Assembly (NCBI GenBank): GCA_017305715.1
Contig: JAFKKG010000034.1
Location: 1-64,000 of the forward strand
From: Hyphomicrobiales bacterium
GTDB taxonomy: Bacteria > Pseudomonadota > Alphaproteobacteria > Rhizobiales > Xanthobacteraceae
Reading direction: 5' to 3'
DNA: 64,000 nt
The notes under the pieces are model-generated. The model did not search any database. It saw only the letters and a program-made list of their open reading frames with translations, and was not told where the DNA came from. Both the position numbers and the translations under genes were made by a program. Of this stretch, positions 62,938-64,000 are shown in pieces. Position 1 is the first letter of the stretch; each line of letters opens with the position of its first letter.

Positions 62938-63747
62938 ATGACCTACCAACACATTCTGTACGAAACGAGCGACAAGATCGCGACCATCACGCTCAACCGG
63001 CCGGACCGCATGAATGCATGGACCGCGGTCATGGAGCGTGACGTCCGCCATGCGATGGAAACCGCTGCTGCCGACGACAATGTGCGCGTCATCGTGCTGA
63101 CGGGTGCCGGGCGCGCATTCTGCGCCGGCGCCGACATGGAGGGGTTGAAGGGCATCGATCCCAACGAGGTCAGGCGCGGCGAGAACACGCCGTTCGACAT
63201 GAACCGGCGCGCCGATTGGCAAGCGCGTTACGCCTATTATCCGGCGATTCCAAAACCGGTGATCGGCATGCTGAACGGCGCCACCGCCGGCATTGGCCTC
63301 GTACATGCGCTGTATTGCGATCTGCGCTTTGCTGCCGATAACACCGTGTTCACGACTGCGTTCTCGCGCCGCGGGCTGATCGCCGAACACGGCATCAGCT
63401 GGATGCTGCCGCGGATCGTCGGCCATGCCAACGCGCTCGATCTGCTGATGTCGTCGCGGCGCGTCTCCAGCGAAGAGGCGTTGCGCATCGGCCTGGTCAA
63501 CCGGCTCTATGCGCCGGATCAGCTGCGCGAGCAGACCTATGCCTATGCGCGCGATCTCGCCGACTTCGTCTCGCCCAGCGCCATCTCGGTGATCAAGCGC
63601 CAGCTCTACGACGTGCCGTTCCAGACGCTGGCGGAGGCCACCATCGACGCCAACCGCGAAATGCAGATCGCGCTGAAGGGCAGCGACTTCAAAGAGGGCG
63701 TGGCGAGCTTCATGGAGAAGCGGCCGCCGCGGTTTACGGGGAAGTGA
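62938..63747 (+). CDS. Enoyl-CoA hydratase/crotonase family protein
   Basis: A 269-residue crotonase. Oxyanion loops are LTGAGRAFCAGADMEG (about 58-73) and NGATAGIGLVHALYCDLRFA (about 109-128); the region of the catalytic acids reads FSRRGLIAEHGISWMLP, with Glu in EHG but no Glu at the second position. Common bradyrhizobial annotation is enoyl-CoA hydratase/isomerase. Start 62938 has GGGGAGATC upstream; earlier in-frame starts run through the preceding gene. It is less than 50% like the crotonase at 12492 by eye. Confidence 0.9.
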   Translation: MTYQHILYETSDKIATITLNRPDRMNAWTAVMERDVRHAMETAAADDNVRVIVLTGAGRAFCAGADMEGLKGIDPNEVRRGENTPFDMNRRADWQARYAYYPAIPKPVIGMLNGATAGIGLVHALYCDLRFAADNTVFTTAFSRRGLIAEHGISWMLPRIVGHANALDLLMSSRRVSSEEALRIGLVNRLYAPDQLREQTYAYARDLADFVSPSAISVIKRQLYDVPFQTLAEATIDANREMQIALKGSDFKEGVASFMEKRPPRFTGK

Positions 63748-63759
63748 GGGGGCGGGGAA

Positions 63760-63847
63760 TAAGCCCGTCTTCGCCCTTCGGGCTTCGCCGAGGCAGCCTT
63801 CGCGCAAGAGGGCCTGCCCAGCCGAAGCAGGCGCAGCCTGCGAAGGC
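63760..63847. repeat. GC-rich inverted repeat before tRNA-Ala
   Basis: Contains CTTCGCCCTTCGGGCTTCGC and GCCTTCGCGCAAGAGG with partner sequences CAGGCGCAGCCTGCGAAGGC. It resembles another dispersed repeat of this group; lower certainty. Confidence 0.45.
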
Positions 63848-63923
<76 letters not shown>

Positions 63924-64000
63924 GTCGCGGCCACCCAACTGAGAACGGGGGACCGACAATCGGCGCCATTTACAGTCCGCCCCAAGGCCAAGTCAAGAAC

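Overview
The window reads as chromosome from a high-GC alphaproteobacterium of the Bradyrhizobium/Rhodopseudomonas group (Nitrobacteraceae). The grounds are the protein families (two glnK-amtB pairs, a SDHAF4/DUF1674 protein, an alphaproteobacterial mitofilin-HemY block next to hemD, a GFA pair, a UbiH-type hydroxylase), the codon use, and several short palindromic repeat families that I recognise from bradyrhizobial genomes. It is almost entirely ordinary core and semi-core chromosome. I see no phage, integrase, transposase, CRISPR array or rRNA. No database search was run; names rest on motifs and family knowledge.

Layout. 1-3.8 kb: a dispersed-repeat-like stretch, a GFA enzyme and three minus-strand DUF1835/DUF3658 paralogues, two of them inside ~950-bp direct tandem repeats whose junctions carry half of the amtB terminator. 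3.8-7.7 kb: two complete glnK-amtB nitrogen-sensing/ammonium-transport pairs in tandem; the first has a good sigma-54 promoter candidate. 7.9-13.3 kb: a GYF-domain membrane protein, TesB thioesterase, UbiH-type monooxygenase, Trm112-like protein, and a TetR regulator divergent from a small membrane protein with two matching operator palindromes between them, then a crotonase. 13.4-16.1 kb: an 882-residue RTX protein that seems to carry an NlpC/P60- or CHAP-like cysteine hydrolase domain ahead of its calcium-binding repeats, the most interesting gene here. 16.3-19.2 kb: LON-domain protein, CnoX chaperedoxin, tRNA-Gly and a second GFA protein.

19.3-33.7 kb: DUF2157-GDYXXLXY membrane pair, a truncated epimerase, a PQQ sugar dehydrogenase with a di-heme cytochrome c, then PanE, an atypical SDR, an HCCA-isomerase-like protein, DUF2239, GST, a serine hydrolase, an HSDL2-like SDR, gamma-glutamyltransferase and an MFS carrier. 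34-45 kb: purH, heparinase-like protein, rsmB, SDHAF4, SNase-like protein, L,D-transpeptidase, acs, topoisomerase IB. 44.7-51.3 kb: tsaD-gpsA-EVE operon divergent from hemD-mitofilin-hemY, then tRNA-Thr. 51.5-64 kb: small secreted proteins, polysaccharide deacetylase, MFS exporter, Tat-dependent alpha/beta hydrolase, cytochrome P450, class III cyclase, TerB-like protein, SDR, glutamine amidotransferase, crotonase and tRNA-Ala.

Functionally the window joins nitrogen status control (GlnK/AmtB), tetrapyrrole and quinone synthesis (HemD, HemY, UbiH), periplasmic sugar oxidation (PQQ dehydrogenase plus cytochrome), acyl-CoA handling (TesB, crotonases, Acs) and cell-envelope enzymes (L,D-transpeptidase, deacetylase, the RTX hydrolase).
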